DNA from: a virus
Virus record (IMG/VR): IMGVR_UViG_3300006923_000113
Coordinates: 1-25,098 of that record
Reading direction: 5' to 3' (one strand)
Length of the DNA: 25,098 nt
The notes below the pieces were generated by a model. That model was given only the letters and a program-made list of their open reading frames with translations. It did not search any database and was not told where the DNA came from. A program made the translations under genes and the position numbers. Below are positions 7,353 to 15,758 of the stretch, piece by piece. Positions within the stretch are counted from its first letter, which is position 1; each line of letters opens with the position of its first letter.

Positions 7353-8699
7353 TTATGGCAGCCCCAGTAGCACTTCCCAGTCGTAGGTTGGAGTAACTGC
7401 GCCATAGCCATCCGTATCATCCACACCGCGTATGACGACCGAGCCCGTCTCGGGTGATACAGTTGGCGTACCGGATATCTCACCGGTTGTTGCGTTGAGA
7501 GACAAGCCAGTTGGTAGAGCGCCAGAGTCGATGGTGAAGTTGTCAGGAGTGTACTGGGTACCATTGATGTCTGTTGGTGACTCAGAGACAGCCGTCGCTG
7601 TATCGAACTGCCACTCTTTACCAGCGCTAGGCGAACCAATCGGATTAGCGTAGTGCAAGTCTCGTACATCATGGATCTCCCATGCAAACTCACCGGTGTA
7701 GCAGTCAGTAGCGCTGGTATCACTAGTAGCCCTAATACCATAAGTACCTGTAACAGTAACGGCCTGTGTGGCTGTACCTGTAAGCGCGCCAGTAGTGTTG
7801 TCTAGTGAGACTCCAGTTGGCAGCGAGCCATGAGTGATAACGTAGTTGTCGAACGTATCACCGTAAGTGGTGGGTAGGTTCCAGTTCGCGGGTATAGCTA
7901 CGTTCCTAGCAAAGATAATGTTCTCGAGGTTAGGTGCGAACCACTGGTAGTCTACTATAACGCCCTCGTCAGTGTAGTTGCGCATCGGGTATGTGAGAGA
8001 GTCGGTTGCAGTGGTCAGTGAGACTTCACTAATCTTCGCCGCCGCGCCTGTCGATGCAGAGTCATACTGCACAGAAGTAACCTTGTAGCTAGCTTGGCAG
8101 TCTCGCCAGAGTGAGTCAGTGAGGCCTGTTAGTGACACGGTCTTAACTAGCGTAGTGTTGAAGTACCACTTAATGGTTATGTCAAGATCAGCGTCCCAGC
8201 TGACCTCAAAGCTCATAGCGTCGTTGTTCCACTGTGCGCCTAGATCGTAGTTGTATGTCTGCTGGCCCAGCGTAGGATCGACCCACCTGCACTGCAATCG
8301 TCCCGAGTTGCCTGAAGTACGCGTGGCTCTGGCTTGGACCTGGTTACTTAGGCCTATGTCTATGAGCGCACCTACAAGTGTAGGGCTGCCACCCGGGTCG
8401 TCTCGGTTAGTGGGGATCTGGTCAAGCTTGCACTCTAGAGTAAACGTCGTAGCGTTTTTACGAAAGTCTAGCAGTCTAAGGTGTCTCCACACATACCCAG
8501 TGTCAAAGGAGCTGGCGCCAACGCCGCTGACGTTATCTCCAAATAGCTCTAGTGAGTCCGTGCTGTCCCACTCTAAGTGCTTCACGTACATCTCACGGTG
8601 TGCGCCAAACAGTGTAGTGAAGTCCGACGTGAAGTTCTCTTCGCAAAGCCACTTATTGCAGGTTGTGTCACAGCAACACATTCCAATTCCAATTCCCAT
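7353..8699 (-). CDS. adsorption/tail surface protein with lectin-like region and two Ig-like (He_PIG) repeats
   Basis: The protein has 448 residues and starts at ATG 8699 behind CGGAGATACTAATG. A Cys cluster at 8, 9, 10, 14 and 19 opens the protein. Residues about 20-235 look like a beta-sandwich of the concanavalin/LamG kind. Two related segments, GSLPTGVSLDNTTGALTGT (291-309) and GALPTGLSLNATTGEISGT (393-411), carry the LPxGLSLxxxTGxxxGTPT signature of the putative Ig (He_PIG) family. Such domains on phage particles usually bind cell-surface sugars. It is the last gene of the structural operon. Tail tip or fibre placement is inferred from gene order. Confidence 0.85.
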   Translation of the reverse strand: MGIGIGMCCCDTTCNKWLCEENFTSDFTTLFGAHREMYVKHLEWDSTDSLELFGDNVSGVGASSFDTGYVWRHLRLLDFRKNATTFTLECKLDQIPTNRDDPGGSPTLVGALIDIGLSNQVQARATRTSGNSGRLQCRWVDPTLGQQTYNYDLGAQWNNDAMSFEVSWDADLDITIKWYFNTTLVKTVSLTGLTDSLWRDCQASYKVTSVQYDSASTGAAAKISEVSLTTATDSLTYPMRNYTDEGVIVDYQWFAPNLENIIFARNVAIPANWNLPTTYGDTFDNYVITHGSLPTGVSLDNTTGALTGTATQAVTVTGTYGIRATSDTSATDCYTGEFAWEIHDVRDLHYANPIGSPSAGKEWQFDTATAVSESPTDINGTQYTPDNFTIDSGALPTGLSLNATTGEISGTPTVSPETGSVVIRGVDDTDGYGAVTPTYDWEVLLGLP

Positions 8700-8710
8700 T
8701 AGTATCTCCG

Positions 8711-9556
8711 TTAAGGTAAGGTCGGCCTAGTCCAAGCTGTGAACGCAGCAAAGGACGTTCCAGTGTTCGCGCAGTCTACTGCCAGAACCTCGGCTCCGTC
8801 AAAGTGTGTGTCCACACCAACCAGGTGATCCCCATCAGATCCGATGCCTGTCATGAAGTACGAGTTGAAGACTTCAATGTCTATGTTCATGTCTACGAAA
8901 TCCCCTGCATTAACACCGTCCGTAGCTCGCATGACTATAGAGCAAGTTGAGGTACCCGCTGCCGCGCCCACGCGAGAGTTCAGTCCTGCAACTGGAGTAG
9001 TGACAAAGCACTGGCGTTGCAGTGTAGTTCGTACAACCCACCATGGTCTTAAGTCACCGTCAACGACCGGGTCGTTAGTACGCTCTATTGCAAAGAAGCC
9101 ATAACCTCCTTCAACGAGCTCATAGCTGTCCAAGCGTGGCCCAACGACAGTCATCTTAGTGACGTCATCACAGAGCATCTTGAGTGGTGCGTTTAGGGGT
9201 ATCTCTGTGCCCCATCCGACGCCATCCTCAAAGATTGCAGTAGGTCCGTTTGTGTACAGTGGGCGTTCAGCTCTTACTCGAGCGACACCTAGCGGAGCTG
9301 CAATGCCAGCTTTGTTCCACGCGACGTCCCAAGCTGGAGTGTTCTCCATGTCAAGCATGAACACTGAGTAAGGCGGAATGTACTCATCAGCCGTGAACAG
9401 GACAGGCGCTGCTTTGGCCATGTTACCTGTGGGAGCTATAGAGTTAGCCCCTGCGAGTCCTTGTACGGACTGCATAACGGCGTTCCACTCCATGTGATGA
9501 AGTTGGTCACCCTTTGCTTTGGTCGACAGCGTATGTAGTGAGCGTTTTTTAGCCAT
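8711..9556 (-). CDS. distal tail or minor structural protein, unassigned
   Basis: The protein has 281 residues. Its ATG at 9556 overlaps the preceding stop as TAATG. It begins with a basic N-terminus (MAKKRSLHTLSTKAKGDQLH) and continues as a beta-rich protein with many Gly, Thr and Val residues (GYGFFAIERTNDPVV, PWWVVRTTLQRQCFV). No enzyme motif is seen. Its place after the tape measure and before the lectin/Ig protein suggests a tail-tip or fibre-attachment component. The family is not recognised. Confidence 0.8.
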   Translation of the reverse strand: MAKKRSLHTLSTKAKGDQLHHMEWNAVMQSVQGLAGANSIAPTGNMAKAAPVLFTADEYIPPYSVFMLDMENTPAWDVAWNKAGIAAPLGVARVRAERPLYTNGPTAIFEDGVGWGTEIPLNAPLKMLCDDVTKMTVVGPRLDSYELVEGGYGFFAIERTNDPVVDGDLRPWWVVRTTLQRQCFVTTPVAGLNSRVGAAAGTSTCSIVMRATDGVNAGDFVDMNIDIEVFNSYFMTGIGSDGDHLVGVDTHFDGAEVLAVDCANTGTSFAAFTAWTRPTLP

Positions 9557-10335
9557 TAGAATAAGAAGTCTGACATGTCTGAGGGTGGCACACTGAGGTA
9601 AGGATCAGCACTTGGATCCGCGTCGCCTGCAATGTAAAGCTGATCATATAGACCAGTGTCACTTCGCCAGTAGGTGTTCCATCCGTTTGAGTTAAGCAAG
9701 AATGTTAGTGTTAGGTCCCAACCTTGATAACCGTTGGTTGTGATAGTCCTAGTCATTACTGGAAGCGTGTATGCAAGGGTCTCTGGTGCAAACGTTAATC
9801 CAAGCGTTGAGCTGTAGTACGTGTACTTGTTGCACGTGTCGATTAGAGTTAACAACGTCAGTGGCAGCGGAGGTGCAACATTATATAATGTTCGAACAAG
9901 CTTGCCCATCATCATCTTCTTAGACGGAGCCTCTCCTTCAATCAACGCGTCCCCGTCTGGAGCTCCCCATCTAAAGTTCTTGTGGTCTAGCACGATGTCA
10001 ACGCCAGCTGGCTCTAAAGACTCACTCATAAGATCGGCTTCAGCGCCCGACGAGTAACCAACATCAATGACAGCAGTGTCGTAAGTGATCGACTGCCCAA
10101 CTGTAGTACCACATGACTCTAGTGGCTTGACTGAGCAAGTTGTTGCTCGTGGTCTAGCTGGACCCACTCCGCTTGGCCACATTCTGCGGTTGCCGAGTAT
10201 GTCTTGCACCACAAGGTGGCGGCTGTTGTAAGCACAGTGCAGCTGAACAGACGCTGCGCCAGATGCTTCAACGTCATGATCCTCTGTGGCGGTACCAGGA
10301 ACCTCGTAAACTGTGTATGCACTATAAGTTGCCAT
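9556..10335 (-). CDS. probable distal tail protein
   Basis: The protein has 259 residues. Its ATG at 10335 shares the stop of the tape-measure gene (TAATG). In siphophages the gene directly after the tape measure normally encodes the distal tail protein that caps the tube, and the size (about 250 residues) fits. The sequence is rich in beta-type residues and ends with an acidic, Ser/Pro-rich tail (DADPSADPYLSVPP). I see no direct motif, so the assignment rests on position and length. Confidence 0.7.
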   Translation of the reverse strand: MATYSAYTVYEVPGTATEDHDVEASGAASVQLHCAYNSRHLVVQDILGNRRMWPSGVGPARPRATTCSVKPLESCGTTVGQSITYDTAVIDVGYSSGAEADLMSESLEPAGVDIVLDHKNFRWGAPDGDALIEGEAPSKKMMMGKLVRTLYNVAPPLPLTLLTLIDTCNKYTYYSSTLGLTFAPETLAYTLPVMTRTITTNGYQGWDLTLTFLLNSNGWNTYWRSDTGLYDQLYIAGDADPSADPYLSVPPSDMSDFLF

Positions 10336-12107
10336 TAAGCCAACCCAAACCCTTTCTTATTCGCTAACTCGTTTGTGTTCAAATCGATAGCCTCTGTGTT
10401 TCTCCACAGCGCTGATTCGAGTGTAGGGGATGTCAGAGTGCCACCTGATACAGACGCCAACCCTCCCGTTGAGGGTGCTTGCATGATGGTGCCTCCAATA
10501 TTCGGTTCTGTTGAGGTCTTCAAGCGCAGGTCTTTCTGAGTGTCTTTCTGAGTCTTGAGCGTAGTATCAATGCTTGTCAGTAGTTTGACCATTGTTACTT
10601 GTGGATCTCTACTGGCAGCAGCTTTCTGAATGCGCTTGAAGGTTGTGCCAACGTCCTCGAGGTTGCCTTTGCTCGTTGCTTTGCTCTTCTTCTTTCTGTC
10701 TGGTGGATCAACGTCGGCTTGCTTCACGTCTGGCGCGTCTGGCGCTTCAGGCGGCTTGGTTGTGAACGCAGCGATAGCGCCCATGTATCCCTCTAGCCCT
10801 GCACCCATCAGTGTGTTGTTGTCAAGCAAGTTGGCCATAGCTACACCAAGATTGTTCTTCAGCACAGTCTCAACGGGACCGATCTTACGCTTGGCTATGC
10901 CTGGCAGCTTGGTTAAGGATATCTCAAGCCCGTCTGCTAGACCCTTCCACTCCCAGTTGGTTGTACCTCCTCTGAGTTTTACTGCGAGCCACACAAAGAA
11001 CGAGTTTAGGTTGGTCTTTGCGTTCTGAAACACATTCGCGAGGTTGGCCGCCATCTGACTCATTGCAGACTGGAAGTTAACTGCGAACCACACTACCTGA
11101 TCCATCAGCACCTTAGTGAACAAGTGTATAACGGTATTGACAAACACGGATGTCTTGTACGTAATGTAGGCGAACCCAAGTGAGAAGCCTTCGACCATGT
11201 TCTCCCAGATCTGGGCGGCTATTCCAGCAACAGCACCAACGCTACCGACGAACCCTTGCAGCACCTGATCAGCCAGCCACTTCAGTGCGTTACCAACGGC
11301 GAATATGGTACCAGACCATTCCTCCATCTTGCCCGCACCGGTCTCTAGCCCAGCGATCATCTGGTCTAAAACCGAGCTCAGCCAGAATAGGGTAGGCCCG
11401 AGAACTTTGCCAAGCCGCTCTGATACGTCCAAGGCTCGGTTACCTAGTTGTTCCCACTTCCTAGTAGCGTTTGACACAGCGCTTGCAGCTCCACCAAACT
11501 CAGACTCCAGTTCTTTAAGAATGATAGACTGGGCCGTGTAGATGTCGTTGGCAGCCATAGCCACTTCGATACTTTTAACCTGAGCGTTAGTTAGCTGTAC
11601 ACCAACACGACGTAAAGCGATAACACCTTTGATGGGGTCTTGCAACGCTTTACCCACTTGGATAGCGGCACCTTTAAGATCTGTGCCTAGCACCTCCGAC
11701 ATGTCCTCAATAGCCAGTGCAGCCCTAGAGAACGTGTCACCGCGGATGTTCTTAAACGTGGCAAGCACAGCCAGCATGTTAAGGATTACCTCGTCACCTG
11801 TCCCTGTGACAAACTGCAATGATGCTGCAAGCTCCTTCATCTTGTCCATAGTCCAACCAGCAGCCGTGCCAGTAGACCTCACCACAGCTCCCAGTCGGGC
11901 CTCAGCGGCCATCTGGTCTTTGTAGTTTTGCTTAACTGCTGTCGTCATTGCAAAGAACTTACGTGAGAGGATGACGAGCCCGACACCAATGAAAACTTGG
12001 CTTACTCGCCTTCCCCACTTACGTATCATCCTTTGAGTACCAGTAAGGCCTCGCCTAAGCCTACTCGTGTCTAGCTCTGCATCTATTGTTACGGTTCCGG
12101 CGGCCAT
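10335..12107 (-). CDS. tail tape-measure protein
   Basis: The protein has 590 residues, the longest complete gene of the tail block, and follows the two-frame tail chaperone as in lambda-like phages. It starts at ATG 12107, overlapping the previous stop (TAATG). The N-terminal 200 residues are helical with the usual tape-measure pattern (basic start, a hydrophobic helix VFIGVGLVIL near 38-47, then Ala/Lys/Glu-rich helices). Hydrophobic helical stretches continue in the middle (about 230-370). The C-terminus is Lys/Asp-rich then low complexity. At about 0.15 nm per residue it predicts a tail near 90 nm. It winds inside the tube and sets tail length. Confidence 0.9.
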   Translation of the reverse strand: MAAGTVTIDAELDTSRLRRGLTGTQRMIRKWGRRVSQVFIGVGLVILSRKFFAMTTAVKQNYKDQMAAEARLGAVVRSTGTAAGWTMDKMKELAASLQFVTGTGDEVILNMLAVLATFKNIRGDTFSRAALAIEDMSEVLGTDLKGAAIQVGKALQDPIKGVIALRRVGVQLTNAQVKSIEVAMAANDIYTAQSIILKELESEFGGAASAVSNATRKWEQLGNRALDVSERLGKVLGPTLFWLSSVLDQMIAGLETGAGKMEEWSGTIFAVGNALKWLADQVLQGFVGSVGAVAGIAAQIWENMVEGFSLGFAYITYKTSVFVNTVIHLFTKVLMDQVVWFAVNFQSAMSQMAANLANVFQNAKTNLNSFFVWLAVKLRGGTTNWEWKGLADGLEISLTKLPGIAKRKIGPVETVLKNNLGVAMANLLDNNTLMGAGLEGYMGAIAAFTTKPPEAPDAPDVKQADVDPPDRKKKSKATSKGNLEDVGTTFKRIQKAAASRDPQVTMVKLLTSIDTTLKTQKDTQKDLRLKTSTEPNIGGTIMQAPSTGGLASVSGGTLTSPTLESALWRNTEAIDLNTNELANKKGFGLA

Positions 12108-12283
12108 TAGGTTCTATTCGCTTTCCATTGGAGGTACTCCTCGTGTGTGGAGAACTCCTTTGTTTCGTTAAGTGGGTTGTCATCGTTGTGAATGAAAGCG
12201 TACGCAACAATCTGTTGGTGCGGTGTCATATTTGCGATGTCCTCGAACGTCCAATTGTAGTTAGAAGACAAAGCAACGTACAT
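12107..12283 (-). CDS. tail assembly chaperone, second frame (T-like)
   Basis: This 58-residue reading frame is too short to stand out alone. ATG at 12283 lies three bases after the stop of the upstream chaperone and in the -1 frame relative to it. Its stop overlaps the tape-measure start. The segment NWTFEDIANMTPHQQIVAYAF resembles the short downstream chaperone pieces of siphophages. It may be made as a fusion to the upstream protein by a -1 shift, or by re-initiation. No good Shine-Dalgarno site precedes its ATG, which favours a fusion or coupled translation. Confidence 0.7.
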   Translation of the reverse strand: MYVALSSNYNWTFEDIANMTPHQQIVAYAFIHNDDNPLNETKEFSTHEEYLQWKANRT

Positions 12284-12285
12284 GC

Positions 12286-12294
12286 TTATTTTCG
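12286..12294 (-). other. candidate -1 frameshift / termination-reinitiation site
   Basis: The last codons of the upstream chaperone read CGA AAA TAA. The lysine tRNA on AAA can re-pair perfectly one base back (AAA), which places ATA AGC ATG next and opens the downstream frame. The site is preceded by a purine-rich AAG-repeat tract. It is not a canonical XXXYYYZ heptamer, so re-initiation at the nearby ATG is an alternative. Confidence 0.45.
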
Positions 12295-12837
12295 CTTCTT
12301 CTTCTTCCTTCGCTTCCTCTTCCGCTGTTTTGACTTTCCCAGTTCTTTGTTCCGTTGCTCCTCCGCTTCTCGCTTTACTGCAAGGGCTGCAAGCTTCTCT
12401 GACTTGAAGTTGGAGATGTTTACTTGTGAAACTACCTCGTTGATGCGATCAATGTTCACTGGGTGCAAACAAAGCATTCGCAGCTCCTCAGGGGTCCTGT
12501 CAATAACTCGACAGTGCGTGTGAAGCAGCTTAGCTATGCCGCGGGGTGTCGCCATCATGGTCGCGCCTCTGCCACTCATCCATGATAGAGTTGCAGCAGC
12601 GGCGTGTGCCAGTGATAGTTCAGCAGCGCGCTCAGCCTCCGTGATGTCTTCTTCCTCCCTCAACGACTTACGAACAGCTCGTAAGTACATGACTCTCAAC
12701 CACTCGTCTAAGTGGTCGATGTCACGATCGGTCAGTGGGGTTACAGTTAGGGATAACTCCCCAACATGCTCACCATCCTCGTTGTAGTCTTCTAAGACAA
12801 TAGGAATGCCTGCGCCTGATAAATTTGATTTGGCCAC
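12286..12837 (-). CDS. tail assembly chaperone, first frame (G-like)
   Basis: The protein has 183 residues and starts at GTG 12837 behind CGGAGAATAAAGTG. It sits between the major tail protein and the tape measure, the fixed position of tail chaperones. It has an N-terminal beta part (GELSLTVTPLTDRDIDHLDEW), a helical Ala-rich middle (LSLAHAAAATLSWM) and a very basic end (RKRKRRKKKKRK). Such proteins coat the tape measure while the tube grows, and the longer frameshift product recruits tube subunits. With a -1 shift at its stop the product would be about 243 residues. Confidence 0.85.
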   Translation of the reverse strand: MAKSNLSGAGIPIVLEDYNEDGEHVGELSLTVTPLTDRDIDHLDEWLRVMYLRAVRKSLREEEDITEAERAAELSLAHAAAATLSWMSGRGATMMATPRGIAKLLHTHCRVIDRTPEELRMLCLHPVNIDRINEVVSQVNISNFKSEKLAALAVKREAEEQRNKELGKSKQRKRKRRKKKKRK

Positions 12838-12848
12838 TTTATTCTCCG

Positions 12849-13697
12849 TTAGGGTGTTGTGTCAGTTCCCCAGAATGGGTCTGCTGCGCCCGGTGCTGTG
12901 ATAGTACCAAGAGTAACGTTGAAACCGTTCATTGAGAAGTTAATTGTACGTCCGATAAGAGCTCCCGAGTCCGTATCAGCTGTTAGACCTGCGTAGCCCA
13001 TAACGTGACCCCACTGCAAGTCCCAGAAGTCCGTACCATCAATGTACAGTCTTAATTTCACGTCTGTACCTTGTGCTGGCGCGTTGGTCAGGCCGTCTCG
13101 TACATTGCACTCTTGCGTTAGCGCTACAGTCCAGTCGATCTTTCCAGCTTTCCTCTTTGTCCAGCATTTCCCTGCAACCGAAGTTGAGGAGTTGACGTAC
13201 GTCTGAACGTCTGAGGTTAGGGTGAAGACACACTGAGAGACGTCCGCGAACGCTGTTGTATCGTTCTTAATCTCTACGCCACAGATAGCTTCTGCAATGA
13301 CGTCTGTTGAGTCTGTGGTTGTACCGAGCGCCCAAGACAAAGCTCCGTCACCTCCGAAGGTGATAACATAGCTAAGAACACTAGCACCTGAGAAGTCCCA
13401 CGTGATTGCTACAGACGAGACTACCGCTGTTCCAGATGCAGTCCAGCCGTTTCCGCTAACGTCGTCTTCGGGTGCGGTATAGCCAACGAATGAGAAGGAT
13501 TCTCCAGCGAGGTAGGGAGGTAGTCCACCGTGTCCGGTGACGGTACCTGTCCAATCGTGTACGCCTTTGGAGCGACCAGTACCACACTGCAAGTTGCTAG
13601 TTGTGTACGCGGTAGCTGCGTTGCTTTCCTCTATAGTCCAGCCCTTGGTTGTGCTGGTGCTGCCTACGACGGCAAATTTTCCACTGTGTGGTGGCAT
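12849..13697 (-). CDS. major tail (tube) protein
   Basis: The protein has 282 residues. I place the start at ATG 13697 because GTAGGAGCACAGTAATG provides a ribosome site and the start overlaps the preceding stop (TAATG); a longer GTG start at 13766 would overlap the previous gene by 70 bases. The sequence is beta-rich with repeated Gly/Thr/Ser and Trp (KGWTIEESNAATAYTT, GVHDWTGTVTGHGG, RKAGKIDWTVALTQECNV, DGTDFWDLQWGHVMGY). It lies after the tail terminator and before the chaperone, as expected for the subunit of the tail tube. Confidence 0.8.
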   Translation of the reverse strand: MPPHSGKFAVVGSTSTTKGWTIEESNAATAYTTSNLQCGTGRSKGVHDWTGTVTGHGGLPPYLAGESFSFVGYTAPEDDVSGNGWTASGTAVVSSVAITWDFSGASVLSYVITFGGDGALSWALGTTTDSTDVIAEAICGVEIKNDTTAFADVSQCVFTLTSDVQTYVNSSTSVAGKCWTKRKAGKIDWTVALTQECNVRDGLTNAPAQGTDVKLRLYIDGTDFWDLQWGHVMGYAGLTADTDSGALIGRTINFSMNGFNVTLGTITAPGAADPFWGTDTTP

Positions 13698-14197
13698 TAC
13701 TGTGCTCCTACTAAGTCTGAGGTTTGAAAGTGAAGGTGTACGTTGAACTGTGTAACAGTGTGCCACCCGTTTACGCCACGCTTTAGGTTCGCGTCGCTAA
13801 TACCGTTGGTTGTGCTTACGAGTTCTACTCGCTTCACATATGATTTGTCGTTCCATTGTAACGTGCCCAGTGTCTCAGGCCAGTTTGCTAGCAGACACAA
13901 GAGTAGAAACTCGATTGGTTCTGCAACCTTTGTATAGCGCATCGAACCTGTCGATACGATCAACTCGTATTGTCTAACTATGTGTGTTCCGGAGGACGTC
14001 GCTTTTAAGTTGCCCTCTACAGTCCCATTACACGCTAGCACGACTTCCGGCAGGTTGCCAGCTTGGACGCTGCCTCGTATGGGGTTCTTACGCGAGTTGA
14101 ACGCAACTATGTTGTTCTCTTTAACGTAGCTTCTAAAGTTACTTGCGTTCTTTAGGCTGCGTACTACCTCATCGTAGATTGCTGAGTATGGATTCAT
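13697..14197 (-). CDS. probable tail terminator / minor tail protein
   Basis: The protein has 166 residues. ATG at 14197 overlaps the preceding stop (ATGA), so it is coupled to the gpG-like gene. It starts with a helical segment (MNPYSAIYDEVVRSLKNASNF). The core alternates strands and helices (HIVRQYELIVSTGSMRY, PIEFLLLCLLANWPETL) and the end (HTVTQFNVHLHFQTSDL) resembles the last strand of tail-terminator folds. The gene order gpG-like, this gene, tube, chaperone and tape measure supports a role in capping the tube. No sequence motif proves it. Confidence 0.7.
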   Translation of the reverse strand: MNPYSAIYDEVVRSLKNASNFRSYVKENNIVAFNSRKNPIRGSVQAGNLPEVVLACNGTVEGNLKATSSGTHIVRQYELIVSTGSMRYTKVAEPIEFLLLCLLANWPETLGTLQWNDKSYVKRVELVSTTNGISDANLKRGVNGWHTVTQFNVHLHFQTSDLVGAQ

Positions 14198-14679
14198 TTG
14201 TTGTTCTTATCTACTACCTGCTTAAGTGCCTTGTTCATTACCGCTGACATCTTCTTCTTGATGTCACGTGGTACACTTGGCACTATAAGTCTAGCTGGTA
14301 GTGTTGCGTTGCCGAGTTCATGTGCCCGCACTAAGTTCACCAACGACATTCCACTGTGGTGGCCCATGTCATTCGGGATGCCCATAGCTATTCTAATGTT
14401 CTTTACCTTTGGTTGTTCCAGTTTAGCAGAGAGCTTCAACTTGTCTATAAGTGAGCCTCGCTCTTGCAGTATCGCTGCGTGTCCTTTTTGTCTTACCGTT
14501 GATGGGGCTAGTGGCGTCCAGTTGCCTCCACCAAGTGAGTACTTGTAGAAGCGCTTTATCATAAAGTCGTTGTACAAGTTGCCTGCGCGCTTGATGCCTA
14601 CCTGTAGTAGTACATCACTGTCTACAGTCCTTGACAGATTCTTTATGCCCTTGAAGTTGTAAGTTATTAGTGTTTTCAT
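14194..14679 (-). CDS. tail completion / virion morphogenesis protein, Mu gpG / HK97 gp10-like
   Basis: The protein has 161 residues. I choose ATG 14679; a TTG two codons upstream lies inside the terminator's T-run. The pattern NWTPLAPSTVRQKGHAAIL, a GSLIDKL segment and the RAHELGNATLPAR segment near residues 110-122 match gpG/gp10-type neck proteins (W-x-P-L-s-x-x-T, then H-x-x-G ... LPaR). These join the head connector to the tail. No Shine-Dalgarno site precedes it, because the terminator ends five bases before the ATG. Its yield is therefore probably low, by read-through. Confidence 0.85.
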   Translation of the reverse strand: MKTLITYNFKGIKNLSRTVDSDVLLQVGIKRAGNLYNDFMIKRFYKYSLGGGNWTPLAPSTVRQKGHAAILQERGSLIDKLKLSAKLEQPKVKNIRIAMGIPNDMGHHSGMSLVNLVRAHELGNATLPARLIVPSVPRDIKKKMSAVMNKALKQVVDKNNK

Positions 14680-14683
14680 GACC

Positions 14684-14721
14684 AAAAAAGAGCCGACGTG
14701 GCAAGTGGCACCACGCCGGCT
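14684..14721 (-). terminator. intrinsic terminator after major capsid gene
   Basis: An 11-bp stem (AGCCGGCGTGG with CCACGTCGGCT, one G-U pair) and a 9-nt loop are followed by CTTTTTT on the minus strand. It starts 25 bases after the major capsid stop and its T-run ends five bases before the next start codon. It should separate strong head expression from the tail genes, with tail transcription by partial read-through or antitermination. Confidence 0.88.
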
Positions 14722-14745
14722 AATGTCTCAATCCTTCCAGTACTA

Positions 14746-15723
14746 CTACACGATCGTGACCTTTAACAATGCAGCAGGCCGAGTAGGGATGAACAAGGGG
14801 TTAGATTGAGAGTGGAGATACATTCCTTTGTCAAGAGGCATTGCTTCCTTCATGACATAGATCTTTTTACCCTTAGTATTGACAGCGGCCATTGTGTCGG
14901 CTGGTGCTGCAATATGCTGGAAGATCTTTGGTCCTTCGACCACGACTCGTCCTACGTCCCGAGGGATGTAGTACTTAGTGCCAAGTGAGTACCGGTACTC
15001 TTGCCAGTTGATTCCCCATAAGCTGAAGGCAGCTCGAGGATCAGAACGCAAGTGAGCGCCATCTCGCCATCGTTGGTACGCATCAGTAACTTCGCTGTCT
15101 GCGATGAACAAGTCCCAAGCTTGGTCGCCCATGTAGACCGTAACACCGTTGTAAGGTGTAGCACCTAGAGCGTCATCAAGTTCGCGGGTGATCTGTGCAG
15201 CCTTAGCCCGTAGGTCACCGGCGACAGAGGTGTCCATTGCAATGACAGTTTCTGTAATACCAAACTCAGTGAAGTAGTTGTGGATTACAGAGCCGTCAGC
15301 GTCATACACGACGCCTTGGATAGCACCAGCTCGGTGGTATTCCCAAGTAGCTTCGTGGTCAGCTCGAAGGTCTTCCATTCGCTCGTCGATCTCTTGAGTC
15401 ATTGACTCGAGTTGGCCTTCAGCGCCGAACTGTCGTACGCCTTGAATGTCCTTAGCAAGGATTTGCGCATCGTGTGGAAGGTGAGGAACGGTGAAAGAGC
15501 GCATTCTACGCTTCTTGCCGCCTTTCAATTTAGGTTGACTGCCGCGAGCTGCTGAGTTGATCAACTGGAGCGAGCCATGCTTCTCTTCAATCAAAGCGGT
15601 TTCTGTACGAATACCTTTGAAAGAGAAGTGGCGAGCTAGTCGACCCTCGTTGGCTGGCTGCATGTTGATTGATTCAGTGAGCGAAACGTCCGAGAACGCA
15701 TCGTCATTAAAAATGTCAAGCAT
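14746..15723 (-). CDS. major capsid protein, lambda gpE-type (Phage_cap_E)
   Basis: The protein has 325 residues and starts at ATG 15723 with TGGAG eight bases upstream. The order decoration protein then E-type capsid is that of lambda. Matching features are the N-terminal LLDIFN/DAFS-like lead, the conserved GSLQLINSAARGSQP turn, the FTVPHLPHDAQILAKDIQGVRQFG region, the EIDERMEDLRADHEATWEYHRAGAI helix and the C-terminal GKKIYVMKEAMPLDKGMYL and SNPLFIPTRPAALLKVTIV parts. It forms the HK97-fold shell. A terminator follows directly, consistent with heavy expression. Confidence 0.9.
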   Translation of the reverse strand: MLDIFNDDAFSDVSLTESINMQPANEGRLARHFSFKGIRTETALIEEKHGSLQLINSAARGSQPKLKGGKKRRMRSFTVPHLPHDAQILAKDIQGVRQFGAEGQLESMTQEIDERMEDLRADHEATWEYHRAGAIQGVVYDADGSVIHNYFTEFGITETVIAMDTSVAGDLRAKAAQITRELDDALGATPYNGVTVYMGDQAWDLFIADSEVTDAYQRWRDGAHLRSDPRAAFSLWGINWQEYRYSLGTKYYIPRDVGRVVVEGPKIFQHIAAPADTMAAVNTKGKKIYVMKEAMPLDKGMYLHSQSNPLFIPTRPAALLKVTIV

Positions 15724-15758
15724 TTGCTAACTCCAGTTGGGTGTTAATAAGGATGGGA

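Noticed and set aside
13697-13766. Upstream GTG start for the major tail protein
   Set aside because: It would overlap the preceding gene by 70 bases without a ribosome site; ATG 13697 has AGGAG and a TAATG overlap.
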